This document shows positions 26,213 to 34,939 of a DNA stretch of 64,000 bases, piece by piece (within the stretch, counting starts at the first letter, position 1; the number at the start of each line of letters is the position of its first letter). The position numbers were made by a program, and so were the translations under genes. Source of the DNA: Pelagibacterium lentulum (GTDB taxonomy: Bacteria > Pseudomonadota > Alphaproteobacteria > Rhizobiales > Devosiaceae); the NCBI RefSeq assembly GCF_003992625.1, contig NZ_RZMW01000022.1, positions 1-64,000 on the forward strand, given 5' to 3'. The notes beneath the pieces were generated by a model, which saw only the letters and a list, made by a program, of their open reading frames with translations, was not told where the DNA came from and ran no database searches.

Positions 26213-26668
26213 ATGCGGACCGTCGCTGAAAAGATGGGGTTGCGCGATGGCATGCGCGCCTATCTTGCTCGGGCCGATGAGACAGTGCTTGAGGCAATGA
26301 AACTACCACGGCTTGAGCTTTCGCCTGAGCTTGTCGGCTGCTTCGACTACCTGCACGTCTTTGTCACTACGCAGGACGCCCTCGAAAATGCGTTTGCCAC
26401 CATGAGACCGCACTTGGCCAAGCGTGGTTCGCTCTGGGTTTCCTGGCTCAAGGGCACACCCAAAGGGTCCGACCTAAACTTGCAATCGGTGATCCGTATT
26501 GGATATGATTACGGTCTCGTCGAAAGCAAGACACTGGCGGTCGACGCGCTCTGGTCGGCCATGAAGTTCACCCATCCAATTCCGGGCAAAAACTACCAGA
26601 ACAGCTTTGGGTCTCTGAAGGATCCATGCGCGCTGCCATGGCAGTCGTCTTGCCGCAACGGAGGATGA
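26213..26668 (+). CDS. DUF3052-like protein
   Basis: A 151-residue protein with KMGLRDGMRAYLARADET, a central LHVFVTTQDAL segment, GSLWVSWLKG and ALWSAMKF, the pattern of DUF3052 proteins (unknown function). The 25 residues after KFTHPIPGK do not resemble the family and may be a tail created by rearrangement. Only two bases separate it from the VOC gene, so they are probably co-transcribed. Confidence 0.7.
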   Translation: MRTVAEKMGLRDGMRAYLARADETVLEAMKLPRLELSPELVGCFDYLHVFVTTQDALENAFATMRPHLAKRGSLWVSWLKGTPKGSDLNLQSVIRIGYDYGLVESKTLAVDALWSAMKFTHPIPGKNYQNSFGSLKDPCALPWQSSCRNGG

Positions 26669-27431
26669 CTTGGTTCATGGTCACGAATAGCTAAGTCTTT
26701 ATTGGCCGCATGGCTGCCGTTAGGCCAGCGTTGGACCGACCATTAAAGTCTGCAATGAGGTCAGAGCTGCCGTTCAGAAGCGGCGTGTTGTCGGCCCATT
26801 TATCACCGCACAGCTGCAAATCTGCGCGGGTCAATTGGTCGCTACTGACCGATTCCCAGCTTTTCGTTTATAGGGCTATGGCGAAGACGAAGTTCTCATT
26901 TGCGCCCGGTGCGGGGGCGCCATTTGCTTGAGATGACGCCGCGTAAGCATGGGTATTTTAACGAATACAAGCCTAACGGCGTCTTCAAGCACTACGACTG
27001 GACGGCATTGTCTTTAGCCTTGATCACGCGGCAGGTGTTTTCCTAGTACCGAGACAGAAGGCTCAACGCATTGGGGGTAGCATATTGATGGCCATAGGGG
27101 GGAATGTCGCGCTTGGCCGGCAATAACTGGTGCCGTGCATATAGATCTTGCTTGAGCGCGTCGGTTCTGCAGACGGATGCGCCCTACAAAGGCTGCCAAA
27201 GTAGGTTCCCTATCGAAACTTTGGGATGTGTAGTTCAACGATCCCACAGCGACTCCCCTTCCCGTCGAGGCAACCGTCGTGCTGGGCTATAGATCAGGAA
27301 GCGGGCCTGATTTGGCGCGGCTCAGGCAGCAAGCTTCAGGATCTGGCGCTCGACCAATCGCAAGTATCGTTGGCTGACGCGCCCTGAAGATATCGGCGCG
27401 GGTGTTGCTCGATTGAATAAGGCCCAAAGGG
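26669..27431. other. Gene-free stretch with a stem-loop and IS256 debris
   Basis: No convincing gene in these 763 bases. It contains a long imperfect stem-loop at 26935-26983 (GACGCCG / CGGCGTC outer arms, GTATT / AATAC inner arms) and a decayed IS256 transposase on the minus strand (about 27060-27300). It marks the right edge of the patchwork region. Confidence 0.55.
27060..27300 (-). pseudogene. Decayed IS256-family transposase segment
   Basis: On the minus strand GIVELHIPKFR, a stop codon, then GTYFGSLCRAH correspond to the conserved VELRIPKLR-GSYFPSFLEPR block of IS256 transposases; a KIYMHG stretch a little later matches EAYVHG in another frame. Stops and frameshifts make it non-functional. 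It covers a different part of the protein from the fragment at 12496. Confidence 0.6.
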
Positions 27432-28253
27432 CTACTTGGCCGGATGGCGGAGCAAGGCGCGGTAGCGGTCAAGGCTATCTTCGAGGTGATCTTTCATAGC
27501 TCTTTCCGCGGCTTCAGAATCTCCCACAATAATGGCATCGATAATGCGCTCATGTTCTATGACAATGCTGGGATTGGGAACATAGGCTTGCACCGGCCCA
27601 TCACCTGCTTCCAGTTCCACACGGGGTGTCAGGCTTGGGCGGATAAGCGTTAGCAATTCCGGGAAGAGCATATTCTGCGATGCCTCGGCGATCGCATGGT
27701 GGAAAGCGAAATCGGCATCGCGGGTCGATTGCCCGGCTTCCAGCAATTTGGCCAGTCCGGCGTTTGCCGTAACGATTGCGTCGATTTGGGCGCCAGAACG
27801 CCGCTTGGCCGCAAGTCCGGCTGCCCTGATTTCAAATGCCGACCGCATTTCGAAAAGCTCGATTACGCCCGACAGGCGCGCCATGTTCAGACCGGAAAAC
27901 GGTTTTGTGTTTGCTTTGGCCGGATCCAGAGCATAAACGCCCGATCCTTTTTTCGCCTCAATCAGCGCTTCGGCCCGCAATTGACTGAAGGCTTCGCGTA
28001 CGACCGTTCGGCTGACCGCATATTGGCGCGTGAGTTCGGCTTCACTGGGTAGGCGCGCGCCGGGTTTGAATTGACCAGTCTCGATAGCGAGACGCAGATC
28101 ACTTGCTATCGTGGCCGCCCGTGTCAGGACCGAACCGTGGAAATTTTCAGAATCTTGCGGCAACGGTGAGGTTATTCCTTTTTGACAGCAGTCACAGACC
28201 TTTGCAAATGCGTCGGGTCCGCCTGCCCTCTTATATATGACAGATGGCCTCAT
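27432..28253 (-). CDS. GntR-family (FadR/FCD) regulator
   Basis: From the ATG at 28253 it is 273 residues. A TTG at 28163 behind AAAGGAA would give about 243, nearer the usual size, and may be the real start. The HTH includes GARLPSEAELTRQYAVSRTV and EAFSQLRAEALI; the FCD effector domain follows with FAFHHAIAEAS and a late IIDAIIVGDSEAAERAMKDH, which carry metal/acid ligands in the family. It is divergent from an enolase-superfamily gene. FCD regulators usually sense sugar acids, fitting that neighbour. Confidence 0.87.
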   Translation of the reverse strand: MRPSVIYKRAGGPDAFAKVCDCCQKGITSPLPQDSENFHGSVLTRAATIASDLRLAIETGQFKPGARLPSEAELTRQYAVSRTVVREAFSQLRAEALIEAKKGSGVYALDPAKANTKPFSGLNMARLSGVIELFEMRSAFEIRAAGLAAKRRSGAQIDAIVTANAGLAKLLEAGQSTRDADFAFHHAIAEASQNMLFPELLTLIRPSLTPRVELEAGDGPVQAYVPNPSIVIEHERIIDAIIVGDSEAAERAMKDHLEDSLDRYRALLRHPAK

Positions 28254-28296
28254 GCAAAAGGCATATTGCTCTAGCTTCCCGGGTATGCCATACATG

Positions 28297-28312
28297 CTGT
28301 AATACAAGTTAG
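28297..28312. promoter_or_regulatory. Candidate GntR operator, copy 1
   Basis: CTGTAATACAAGTTAG lies between the divergent gntR and enolase-superfamily genes. Its core on the minus strand, TTGTATTACAG, resembles the TNGTNNNACNA pattern of FadR-type regulators. A 14-of-16 match occurs at 34800-34815, upstream of the ABC importer operon. Confidence 0.6.
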
Positions 28313-28343
28313 ATCGACTTATGCGACTGAAGGGGCGAGGCCA

Positions 28344-29492
28344 TTGATTATCACCGACGTGCAGGTTCGTGTATTCAACCACAAGACACGCCGCCATTCC
28401 GACAGCGCCGGCCATGCCCATCCCGGTCCCGAGCATACGGTCCAGCAGGCGATGCTGACCATTCGGACCGAAGACGGCCACGAGGGGCACAGCTTCACGG
28501 CCCCTGAAGTCGCACGTCCGCATGTGATCGAGAAATTCGTCAAGAAAGTGCTCATCGGGCAGGATCACCGCGACCGTGAACGGCTATGGCAGGACCTCGC
28601 GCATTGGCAGCGCGGCTCGGCCGCGCAATTGACCGATCGCACGCTGGCGGTCGTCGACTGCGCCCTCTGGGATCTGGCGGGCCGCACGCTCAACCAACCG
28701 GTTTACAAGCTCATCGGCGGCTACCGCGACAAGGTTCTGGCCTATGGCTCGATCATGTGCGGGGATGAGATCGAGGGCGGATTGGCGACTCCGGAGGACT
28801 ACGGCCGTTTTGCCGAAAAGCTGGTGGCGCGTGGATATAAGGGCATCAAGCTTCATACCTGGATGCCGCCGGTGAGTTGGGCACCAGACGTTCGCATGGA
28901 CATCAAGGCCTGCGCCGCTGTGCGCGAGGCCGTTGGCCCCAATATTTCCCTGATGCTCGACGCCTTCCACTGGTACACACGCACCGAGGCGCTGGAGCTG
29001 GGCCGAGGGCTCGAAAAGCTTGGATTTGACTGGATCGAGGAACCCATGGATGAGCAATCCATGTCGTCCTACAAGTGGCTTTCCGACCAGCTCGATATCC
29101 CGGTTGTCGGCCCTGAAAGCGCCGCTGGCAAGCATTGGCATCGCGCCGAATGGCTCAAGAGCGAGGCTTGCGACATCCTGCGTACCGGCGTCAACGACGT
29201 GGGTGGCATCACCCCTGCCCTCAAGACCATGCATCTGGCTGAATCCTTTGGCGTGCAATGCGAGGTGCATGGCAACACCGCAATGAATTTGCACGTGGTT
29301 GCCGCGACAAAGAATTGCCGCTGGTACGAGCGCGGCCTTTTGCACCCGTTCCTCGAATATGACGACGGGTTCGACTATCTCAACAGCCTTTCCGACCCTA
29401 TGGACAGCGACGGTTACGTGCATGTGCCGGACCGTCCGGGCCTGGGCGAAGACATCAATTTCGATCACATCGAGAACAACCGGGTGGCCTGA
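28344..29492 (+). CDS. Mandelate-racemase-subgroup enolase (sugar-acid dehydratase-like)
   Basis: A 382-residue enolase-superfamily enzyme. A capping domain (1-130) precedes the barrel. Visible catalytic features are KLHTW (Lys169, His171), metal ligands Asp206 (MLDAFHWY), Glu232/Glu233 (IEEPMDE) and Glu258 (GPESAAG), and the Asp285 (NDVGG) with His309 (EVHGNT) dyad of the mandelate racemase subgroup. Such enzymes dehydrate or epimerise aldonate or aldarate acids. Next to pectin genes, a substrate derived from galacturonate, galactarate or rhamnonate is likely, but the exact one cannot be named. It is co-directional with the binding-protein gene 38 bases downstream. Confidence 0.85.
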   Translation: MIITDVQVRVFNHKTRRHSDSAGHAHPGPEHTVQQAMLTIRTEDGHEGHSFTAPEVARPHVIEKFVKKVLIGQDHRDRERLWQDLAHWQRGSAAQLTDRTLAVVDCALWDLAGRTLNQPVYKLIGGYRDKVLAYGSIMCGDEIEGGLATPEDYGRFAEKLVARGYKGIKLHTWMPPVSWAPDVRMDIKACAAVREAVGPNISLMLDAFHWYTRTEALELGRGLEKLGFDWIEEPMDEQSMSSYKWLSDQLDIPVVGPESAAGKHWHRAEWLKSEACDILRTGVNDVGGITPALKTMHLAESFGVQCEVHGNTAMNLHVVAATKNCRWYERGLLHPFLEYDDGFDYLNSLSDPMDSDGYVHVPDRPGLGEDINFDHIENNRVA

Positions 29493-29530
29493 TGCCGGCC
29501 GGTCAATGCCGACACTATGGAGGAGGTGGC

Positions 29531-31120
29531 ATGAACAAGTTTTTCGCTAGCGTATCGATCGCGGTCCTTTTGGCAGGAACCAGCCCGATCATGGCGCAAA
29601 CGCCGGCCGATCAGCTGATCGTGGCCATGAACATGAACAATGTGCTGACCATGGACCCTGCCGCAATCACGGGCGGCGAAGCGGTTCAGATCCTGAACAA
29701 TGTGTATGACAGCCTTGTTTCGCTCGAGCCGCAGAACAAGACATTGCTGCCGCGCCTGGCAGAACGCTGGGAGATTTCGGACGACAATCGTTCAATCACC
29801 TTCCACCTGCGCCCCGATGCGGTGTTTGCGTCGGGCAATCCGGTGACGGCAGAGGATGCGAAATTCTCGTTCTCGCGCACGCTTTCGCTCAACCTCGCAC
29901 AATCGTCGGGCCTCAACAGCCGCGGCTTTACCGCCGATGCAGTGGATGACCTGTTCGTTGTGGTCGACCCGCACACCTTCGTCATCAACCTGCCCCAGGA
30001 AGACGATCCGCGCCTGATCCTGATGTACCTCACCCAGGCGGGTATCGGTTCGATCCTGGACAGTCAACTCGTTCAAGAGAACGCCGGGGACGACATGGCG
30101 CAGTCCTGGCTGACCACCAACTCCGCAGGCTCGAGCGCATTCATGCTCACCGAATGGCGGTCCAACGAGTATGTGATCCTTTCGCGCAATCAAAATTACT
30201 GGGATGCCGCGCCGGAGATGGCGCGTGTTCTGATGCGCCATCTTCCCGAATCTCAATCCCAACGGCTCGGGCTTGAGCGTGGCGACATTGACGTGGGCTT
30301 CACTCTGGCCGCCGCCGATCTGCGCGCGCTGACCGATAATCAGCAGATCACGGTTTCGACCGAGCCATCGTCAAATTTCTATTATCTGGCGATGTCCATG
30401 CAAGACGAGCGCTTTCAGGATCCTAAGATTCGTGAGGCGTTCCGCTACCTTATCGACTATGACGGCATCAATTCGGCAATCATGCCGTTCTTTGGCGTCA
30501 AGCGTCAGATGCCGGTCAATTCGACCGCCTTTGCCGCACTGCCCGATCCCAGGTACACGCTCGATGTTGAACGGGCCAAGGCACTTCTGGCCGAGGGCGG
30601 TTATCCCGATGGCTTCGATGTCACCCTGCGCGTGATCTCGACCCAGGAGTTCCTCGACAGCGCCACTGCAATTCAAGGCACGCTGGCGCTGGCCGGGATC
30701 AATGCAGAAATCATCACCGGCGACGGCGGGCAAATCTATGGCGCGATGCGCGAGCGCAATTTTGAACTGCTCGTGGGCCGTGGCGGCGGTGGGCAGCAGC
30801 CCCACCCAGACAGCAACCTCCGGGCCATGGTTTACAATCCCGACAACAGCCAGGAAGCCGGGCTGGACAATTACCAGGGCTGGCGGACCTCGTTCTACGA
30901 TGCGGAGCTGAACGCCATGATCGAAGCGGCGCTGATCGAGCGCGACGAGGATGTGCAGCACCAGATGTATGAAGACATCCAGCGTATGACCCAGGACCTC
31001 GTTCATCCGATCATCCCGTTCTCCGAACGTGTCGTTACCGCTGCCTACCAGAACGAAGTCAACGGCATCATTATCGATCCCTGGGTGTCGCGCTTCGAAT
31101 ATGTGACCAAGAACCGCTGA
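29531..31120 (+). CDS. Family 5 ABC substrate-binding protein
   Basis: A 529-residue periplasmic protein with a signal peptide (about 1-23, FFASVSIAVLLAGTSPIMA). The SBP_bac_5 fold follows, with LLPRLAERWEISDDNRSITF and DAKFSFSRTL. Family 5 proteins bind peptides, nickel, opines or plant oligosaccharides. GGAGGTGGC just before the ATG at 29531 fixes the start. The cognate permeases and ATPases are encoded convergently at 31229-34742, an unusual split. The enolase upstream and a shared GntR motif suggest a sugar-acid-containing substrate (inference). Confidence 0.88.
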   Translation: MNKFFASVSIAVLLAGTSPIMAQTPADQLIVAMNMNNVLTMDPAAITGGEAVQILNNVYDSLVSLEPQNKTLLPRLAERWEISDDNRSITFHLRPDAVFASGNPVTAEDAKFSFSRTLSLNLAQSSGLNSRGFTADAVDDLFVVVDPHTFVINLPQEDDPRLILMYLTQAGIGSILDSQLVQENAGDDMAQSWLTTNSAGSSAFMLTEWRSNEYVILSRNQNYWDAAPEMARVLMRHLPESQSQRLGLERGDIDVGFTLAAADLRALTDNQQITVSTEPSSNFYYLAMSMQDERFQDPKIREAFRYLIDYDGINSAIMPFFGVKRQMPVNSTAFAALPDPRYTLDVERAKALLAEGGYPDGFDVTLRVISTQEFLDSATAIQGTLALAGINAEIITGDGGQIYGAMRERNFELLVGRGGGGQQPHPDSNLRAMVYNPDNSQEAGLDNYQGWRTSFYDAELNAMIEAALIERDEDVQHQMYEDIQRMTQDLVHPIIPFSERVVTAAYQNEVNGIIIDPWVSRFEYVTKNR

Positions 31121-31145
31121 TACCGGCGACACACGAAAAACATCA

Positions 31146-31178
31146 AAGGCGCGGGGTCTTCGGAGCCCGCGCCTTTTT
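31146..31178. terminator. Intrinsic terminator between convergent ABC genes
   Basis: AAGGCGCGGG (31146-31155) pairs perfectly with CCCGCGCCTT (31166-31175), with a 10-base loop, followed by a short T-run to 31178. It would end the plus-strand binding-protein transcript. The A-run on its left (31145-31147) is weaker for the minus-strand operon. Confidence 0.8.
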
Positions 31179-31228
31179 CATGTGCATTTGGTTCATGCGA
31201 AGGGGAAGTCGGCACAAAAAGGAGGGCC

Positions 31229-31975
31229 CTAGATGGCCCGTTCATATTCGATGCTGGCGGCGATCAATTCGCGGGCGTAAGGGTCTCTGGCCGATCCGTC
31301 CAGTATCGCCTCGCGCGGCAGCACCTCGGCGATCCGGCCGTGCTGCATGATCGCGAAGCGACCGCACATGTGATCGACCACCGCGAGATCGTGACTGACC
31401 ATAAGGTAGGTCAGCCCTTTCTCCTCGCGCAGACGCACAAGGAGATTGAGGACTTCAGCCTGAACCGAAACGTCCAGCGCAGAGGTCGGCTCATCGAGCA
31501 GCAACAAATGAGGTTCGAGTACGAGCGCGCGGGCAATGGCAACGCGCTGCCGCTGGCCGCCGGAAAGCTGGTGGGGATAGCGGTCCAGAAATTCGACTGG
31601 CAGGCCCACATCGCGCATGGCCTGCGCCATCTTGGTCTCGCGGTCATCGACCTTGTTGACGATCAGACCGAGTTCGAGCGCAGACCGGATCGAGTGGCGA
31701 GGGTGTAGCGAACCGTATGGGTCCTGGAACACCATCTGCATGGTACGGCAGCGCTCCTGTATCGACATGGTGCGAATGTCCTTGCCGTCGATTTCGATTT
31801 TCCCGCTCCAGGTTGCGTTAAGCAGGGATGCGCAGCGCAGGACGGTCGACTTGCCCGATCCGCTTTCGCCGACAAGCCCGAAGCACTCCCCGGCGGCGAT
31901 TTCGAGGTCGACGTCATGAAGCACAGTGACGGCACCGAAGCTAACAGAAAGCTGTTTGATCGAGATTGATTTCAT
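31229..31975 (-). CDS. Peptide-type ABC importer ATPase (DppF-like)
   Basis: A 248-residue ATPase with Walker A GESGSGKST, signature [15 protein letters not shown] and Walker B LLLLDEPTSALD. It lacks the long C-terminal oligopeptide/HPY extension of classic DppF and is therefore compact. It is the last gene of the operon dppB-dppC-dppD-dppF, overlapping the preceding ATPase gene by four bases. It energises import together with the permease pair. Confidence 0.88.
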   Translation of the reverse strand: MKSISIKQLSVSFGAVTVLHDVDLEIAAGECFGLVGESGSGKSTVLRCASLLNATWSGKIEIDGKDIRTMSIQERCRTMQMVFQDPYGSLHPRHSIRSALELGLIVNKVDDRETKMAQAMRDVGLPVEFLDRYPHQLSGGQRQRVAIARALVLEPHLLLLDEPTSALDVSVQAEVLNLLVRLREEKGLTYLMVSHDLAVVDHMCGRFAIMQHGRIAEVLPREAILDGSARDPYARELIAASIEYERAI

Positions 31976-32820
31976 GGGTGGGCCCCATCGGGTTCGAGCC
32001 AGCTATCCTGACGCTCGAGAACAGGCAACGGCGTGCGTGCGCCGCCCAGACGCGGTTGCGCTGCAAGCAGGCCACGCGAATAGGGATGCTGCGCGTTGTC
32101 GAGATCGCGCGCCGCCAAAGTTTCAACGACCCGACCGGCATACATGATGAGCACCTTGTCGCAGAAATTGCGAACCAGATTGAGGTCGTGCGAGATCATG
32201 ATGAGGCCGATGCCCTTTTCTCTTACCAGCCCGTCGAGTATCCGCAGCACCTGCAGCCGGATCGTGACGTCGAGTGCTGAGGTCGGCTCATCTGCAATGA
32301 CGAGTGCCGGATCTGTGAGGAGCATCATGGCGATCATGATGCGCTGCCCCATACCACCAGAAACCTCATGGGGATAGAGATTGTAGACCCGCTCGGGGTC
32401 TCTGATATGCACCTGCTCGAGCATTTCGAGCGCCCGGGTTTTCGCTTCCGCTCTGGAAGAACGGAAATGGGTCAGATATGCCTCCGAAATCTGGTCGCCG
32501 CAGCGCTGCGTGGGGTTAAGCGAGAACTTGGGATCCTGCAGGATCATCGAAATGCGCTTTCCGCGCACCGAAAGCATTTGCTTTTCGGAAGCGTTGAGCA
32601 AATCAATATCCTCGAACCGCATGCGGTCAGCCGTGACGTCGGCGGTGTCGAGCAGCTTGAGCAGCGCGCGCCCGACCGTCGACTTGCCCGATCCGCTTTC
32701 TCCCACAATGCCGAGCCGTTCGCGACCAAGCTGGAAACTGACGCCGCCGACAGCAGGATTTGGGGCGCCGCGATAGTGGACCGCGAGATTATGGACATCC
32801 AGAATGGGTTCCATCGCCAA
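31972..32820 (-). CDS. Peptide-type ABC importer ATPase (DppD-like)
   Basis: A 282-residue ATPase with Walker A GESGSGKST, a variant signature VSGGMGQRIMIAMML (typical of DppD/OppD) and Walker B LVIADEPTSALD. It follows dppC without a gap and overlaps the next ATPase gene by four bases. With the DppF-like subunit it forms the heterodimeric motor of the importer. Confidence 0.88.
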   Translation of the reverse strand: MAMEPILDVHNLAVHYRGAPNPAVGGVSFQLGRERLGIVGESGSGKSTVGRALLKLLDTADVTADRMRFEDIDLLNASEKQMLSVRGKRISMILQDPKFSLNPTQRCGDQISEAYLTHFRSSRAEAKTRALEMLEQVHIRDPERVYNLYPHEVSGGMGQRIMIAMMLLTDPALVIADEPTSALDVTIRLQVLRILDGLVREKGIGLIMISHDLNLVRNFCDKVLIMYAGRVVETLAARDLDNAQHPYSRGLLAAQPRLGGARTPLPVLERQDSWLEPDGAHP

Positions 32821-33723
32821 CTACCTCCGGTTCATCTGTTTGGGGTCGAGTGCATCCCGCAATCCATCGCCGAGAAGGTTGAAAGCGAGGCTGACGGCAA
32901 GAATGGCCAGGCCCGGGAAGGTTACGAGCCACCAGCTATCGATCATGTAACGCCGGCCTGTCGCAATCATTGCGCCCCACTCGGGCAGAGGCGGTTGCGC
33001 GCCAAGACCGAGAAAGCCCAGTCCCGCGGCCGTCAGGATGACGGTTGCCATGTTGAGCGTCAGACGGATGATGACCGAGGGCAGGCACATGGGGACGATC
33101 GAAGTCCAGATGATCCGAGCGGATGACGCGCCCTGCAACCGTGCGGCCGAGACGTAGTCCGCCGAACGGAAGGTGAGCGTTTCGGCGCGAGCCAGACGCG
33201 CGATAGGGGGCCAGGACGTCAGCGCGATGGCGATGATTGCGTTGTTGAGACTTGGCCCGAGCGCGGCAACGAAGGCGAGCGACAGGATGAGCGAGGGGAA
33301 CGAAAGGAAAATGTCGGTTATCCGCATCAGGACAGTATCGATCTTGCCACCGAAATATCCGGCGACCGTACCGAATAAAAGCCCGATGGGACCAACCACG
33401 ATGCTGACAAGCGCGATGATGGTGAGCGTGATGCGGGCGCCATGCACGAGGCGCGAGAAGATGTCCCGGCCCAGCTCGTCGGTGCCGAAAAGATGCGCCA
33501 TCGAGGGCGGCTGGAGCGTGTTGGCGAGGTTCTGGATATAGGGGTCATGTGTTGCGATGAGCGGAGCAAAGGCTGCCATCACAACCAGCAGCGCGATTAC
33601 CACAAGTCCAAAAAGCGAAGTGGGCGTGCGGGCCAATACCGAAAGGATGTTGCCGAGCATCACAAGGCCCTGAGGAAGCCTTGTGCGGTTTGTCGTCAGC
33701 GATGGTTCTGGAGCTTGGGTCAT
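32821..33723 (-). CDS. Peptide-type ABC importer permease (DppC-like)
   Basis: A 300-residue inner-membrane permease with about six helices. The N-terminal cytoplasmic tail and first helix with TSLFGLVVIALLVVMAAFAP are typical of DppC. The coupling motif is SAARLQGASSARIIWTSIVP. It overlaps the DppB-like gene by four bases and ends immediately before the DppD-like gene, so the four are one operon. Confidence 0.88.
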   Translation of the reverse strand: MTQAPEPSLTTNRTRLPQGLVMLGNILSVLARTPTSLFGLVVIALLVVMAAFAPLIATHDPYIQNLANTLQPPSMAHLFGTDELGRDIFSRLVHGARITLTIIALVSIVVGPIGLLFGTVAGYFGGKIDTVLMRITDIFLSFPSLILSLAFVAALGPSLNNAIIAIALTSWPPIARLARAETLTFRSADYVSAARLQGASSARIIWTSIVPMCLPSVIIRLTLNMATVILTAAGLGFLGLGAQPPLPEWGAMIATGRRYMIDSWWLVTFPGLAILAVSLAFNLLGDGLRDALDPKQMNRR

Positions 33724-34742
33724 CTGGTCCTTGGATCAAACACGCGATAGAGAATGTCGGAAAGAAGGTTTAGGCTGATAAAAATCAGCCCAACGATGAG
33801 CACACAGGTCATCACCGCATTCATGTCGCCGATGAGAAGATTGGCCGTGAGGTACTGGCCGAAACCGGGCCATGCAAAGACTGTTTCGATGAGCACGGCG
33901 CCTTCGAGCAGCGAGCCATAGGCAAGCGCCACGATGGTCACCAGCTGAACGCGGATATTGGAGAAGGCATGGCGCCAGATGGTCTGGCGGCGGCTGAGGC
34001 CCTTGACGCGTGCCGTCGTAATATATTCCTGGTTGAGTTGGTCGAGCATGAAGCTACGCGTCATGCGGGTAATGTAGGCGGCTGATGAATATCCCAGCAG
34101 CGAGGCCGGCAGGATGATGTGGTTGAGCGCGGAACGGAATACGTCCCATTGCCCGGCAAGGGCGCTGTCAATGAGCAGGAAGTTGGTCCGTTCGGGCACC
34201 ATGCCGATATAGAACTGGCTCATCCTGCCTGAGCCGCCAACCCAGCCCAGTCCGGCATAAAAGACCAAAAGCGCGATCATCCCGGTCCAGAAAATCGGCA
34301 TTGAATGACCCATCAAGCTCAATATGCGCACGAGATGGTCGGGCCAGCGGTCCTTGTTGACCGCTGCGACTACGCCCATGGGGGCGCCGAGGCCGGCCCC
34401 GATGATAATGGCGAAGGTGGCGAGTTCAATCGTTGCGGGCAGGACGCGCCCGATATCGTTGAGAACCGGCTGGCCGGTCCTTATCGAATTGCCGAAATTG
34501 AGCGTGACCACATCGCGCAGATAGAAGAAGAACTGCTGCCAGATGGGGCGATCGAGGCCAAGCTGGCGATAGACATTTTCATAGACCTCGCGGGTCGCAT
34601 CTTCGCCGACAATCGCCCGTACTGGATCGACGGGCATAACGCGCCCGATTACAAAGGTCAGCACCAGAAGGCCGAACAATGTGATCAGGATCGAAATGGC
34701 CTGATTCCCAAATGCGCTCGCATATCGCTTGCGCTCGATCAT
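33720..34742 (-). CDS. Peptide-type ABC importer permease (DppB-like)
   Basis: From the ATG at 34742 (GGAGGTAG directly upstream) it is 340 residues with six or so helices. Family motifs are FVIGRVMPVDPVRAIVG, LGLDRPIWQQF and the coupling segment TTARVKGLSRRQTIWRHAF. An ATG at 34790 is less likely. First gene of the operon; a repeat shared with the gntR promoter lies 58 bases upstream, pointing to GntR control. Confidence 0.88.
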   Translation of the reverse strand: MIERKRYASAFGNQAISILITLFGLLVLTFVIGRVMPVDPVRAIVGEDATREVYENVYRQLGLDRPIWQQFFFYLRDVVTLNFGNSIRTGQPVLNDIGRVLPATIELATFAIIIGAGLGAPMGVVAAVNKDRWPDHLVRILSLMGHSMPIFWTGMIALLVFYAGLGWVGGSGRMSQFYIGMVPERTNFLLIDSALAGQWDVFRSALNHIILPASLLGYSSAAYITRMTRSFMLDQLNQEYITTARVKGLSRRQTIWRHAFSNIRVQLVTIVALAYGSLLEGAVLIETVFAWPGFGQYLTANLLIGDMNAVMTCVLIVGLIFISLNLLSDILYRVFDPRTR

Positions 34743-34777
34743 GCTACCTCCCTTATGCGAGCAATAGCCACGCAATA

Positions 34778-34815
34778 CAGTCATACACATCCGAATTTTC
34801 TGTATGACAAGTTAG
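34778..34815. promoter_or_regulatory. Candidate GntR operator, copy 2 plus a half-site
   Basis: CTGTATGACAAGTTAG at 34800-34815 differs from the gntR-promoter element at two of 16 positions. Nearby, the octamer GTCATACA (34780-34787) repeats the core of its reverse complement. Both lie upstream of the dppB-like start at 34742, where a repressor or activator would act. Confidence 0.6.
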
Positions 34816-34939
34816 CGTCCGTCAAGCAAAATCTCGATTGCGCGTTCTTATGTTCGCATTTTCCGGCCAGCATACCGGCGCAAGTCATTGCGCTTCACTG
34901 GCCCCTTGCTCGTTATGCCAATGGTCGAGCGCCTCGGGT

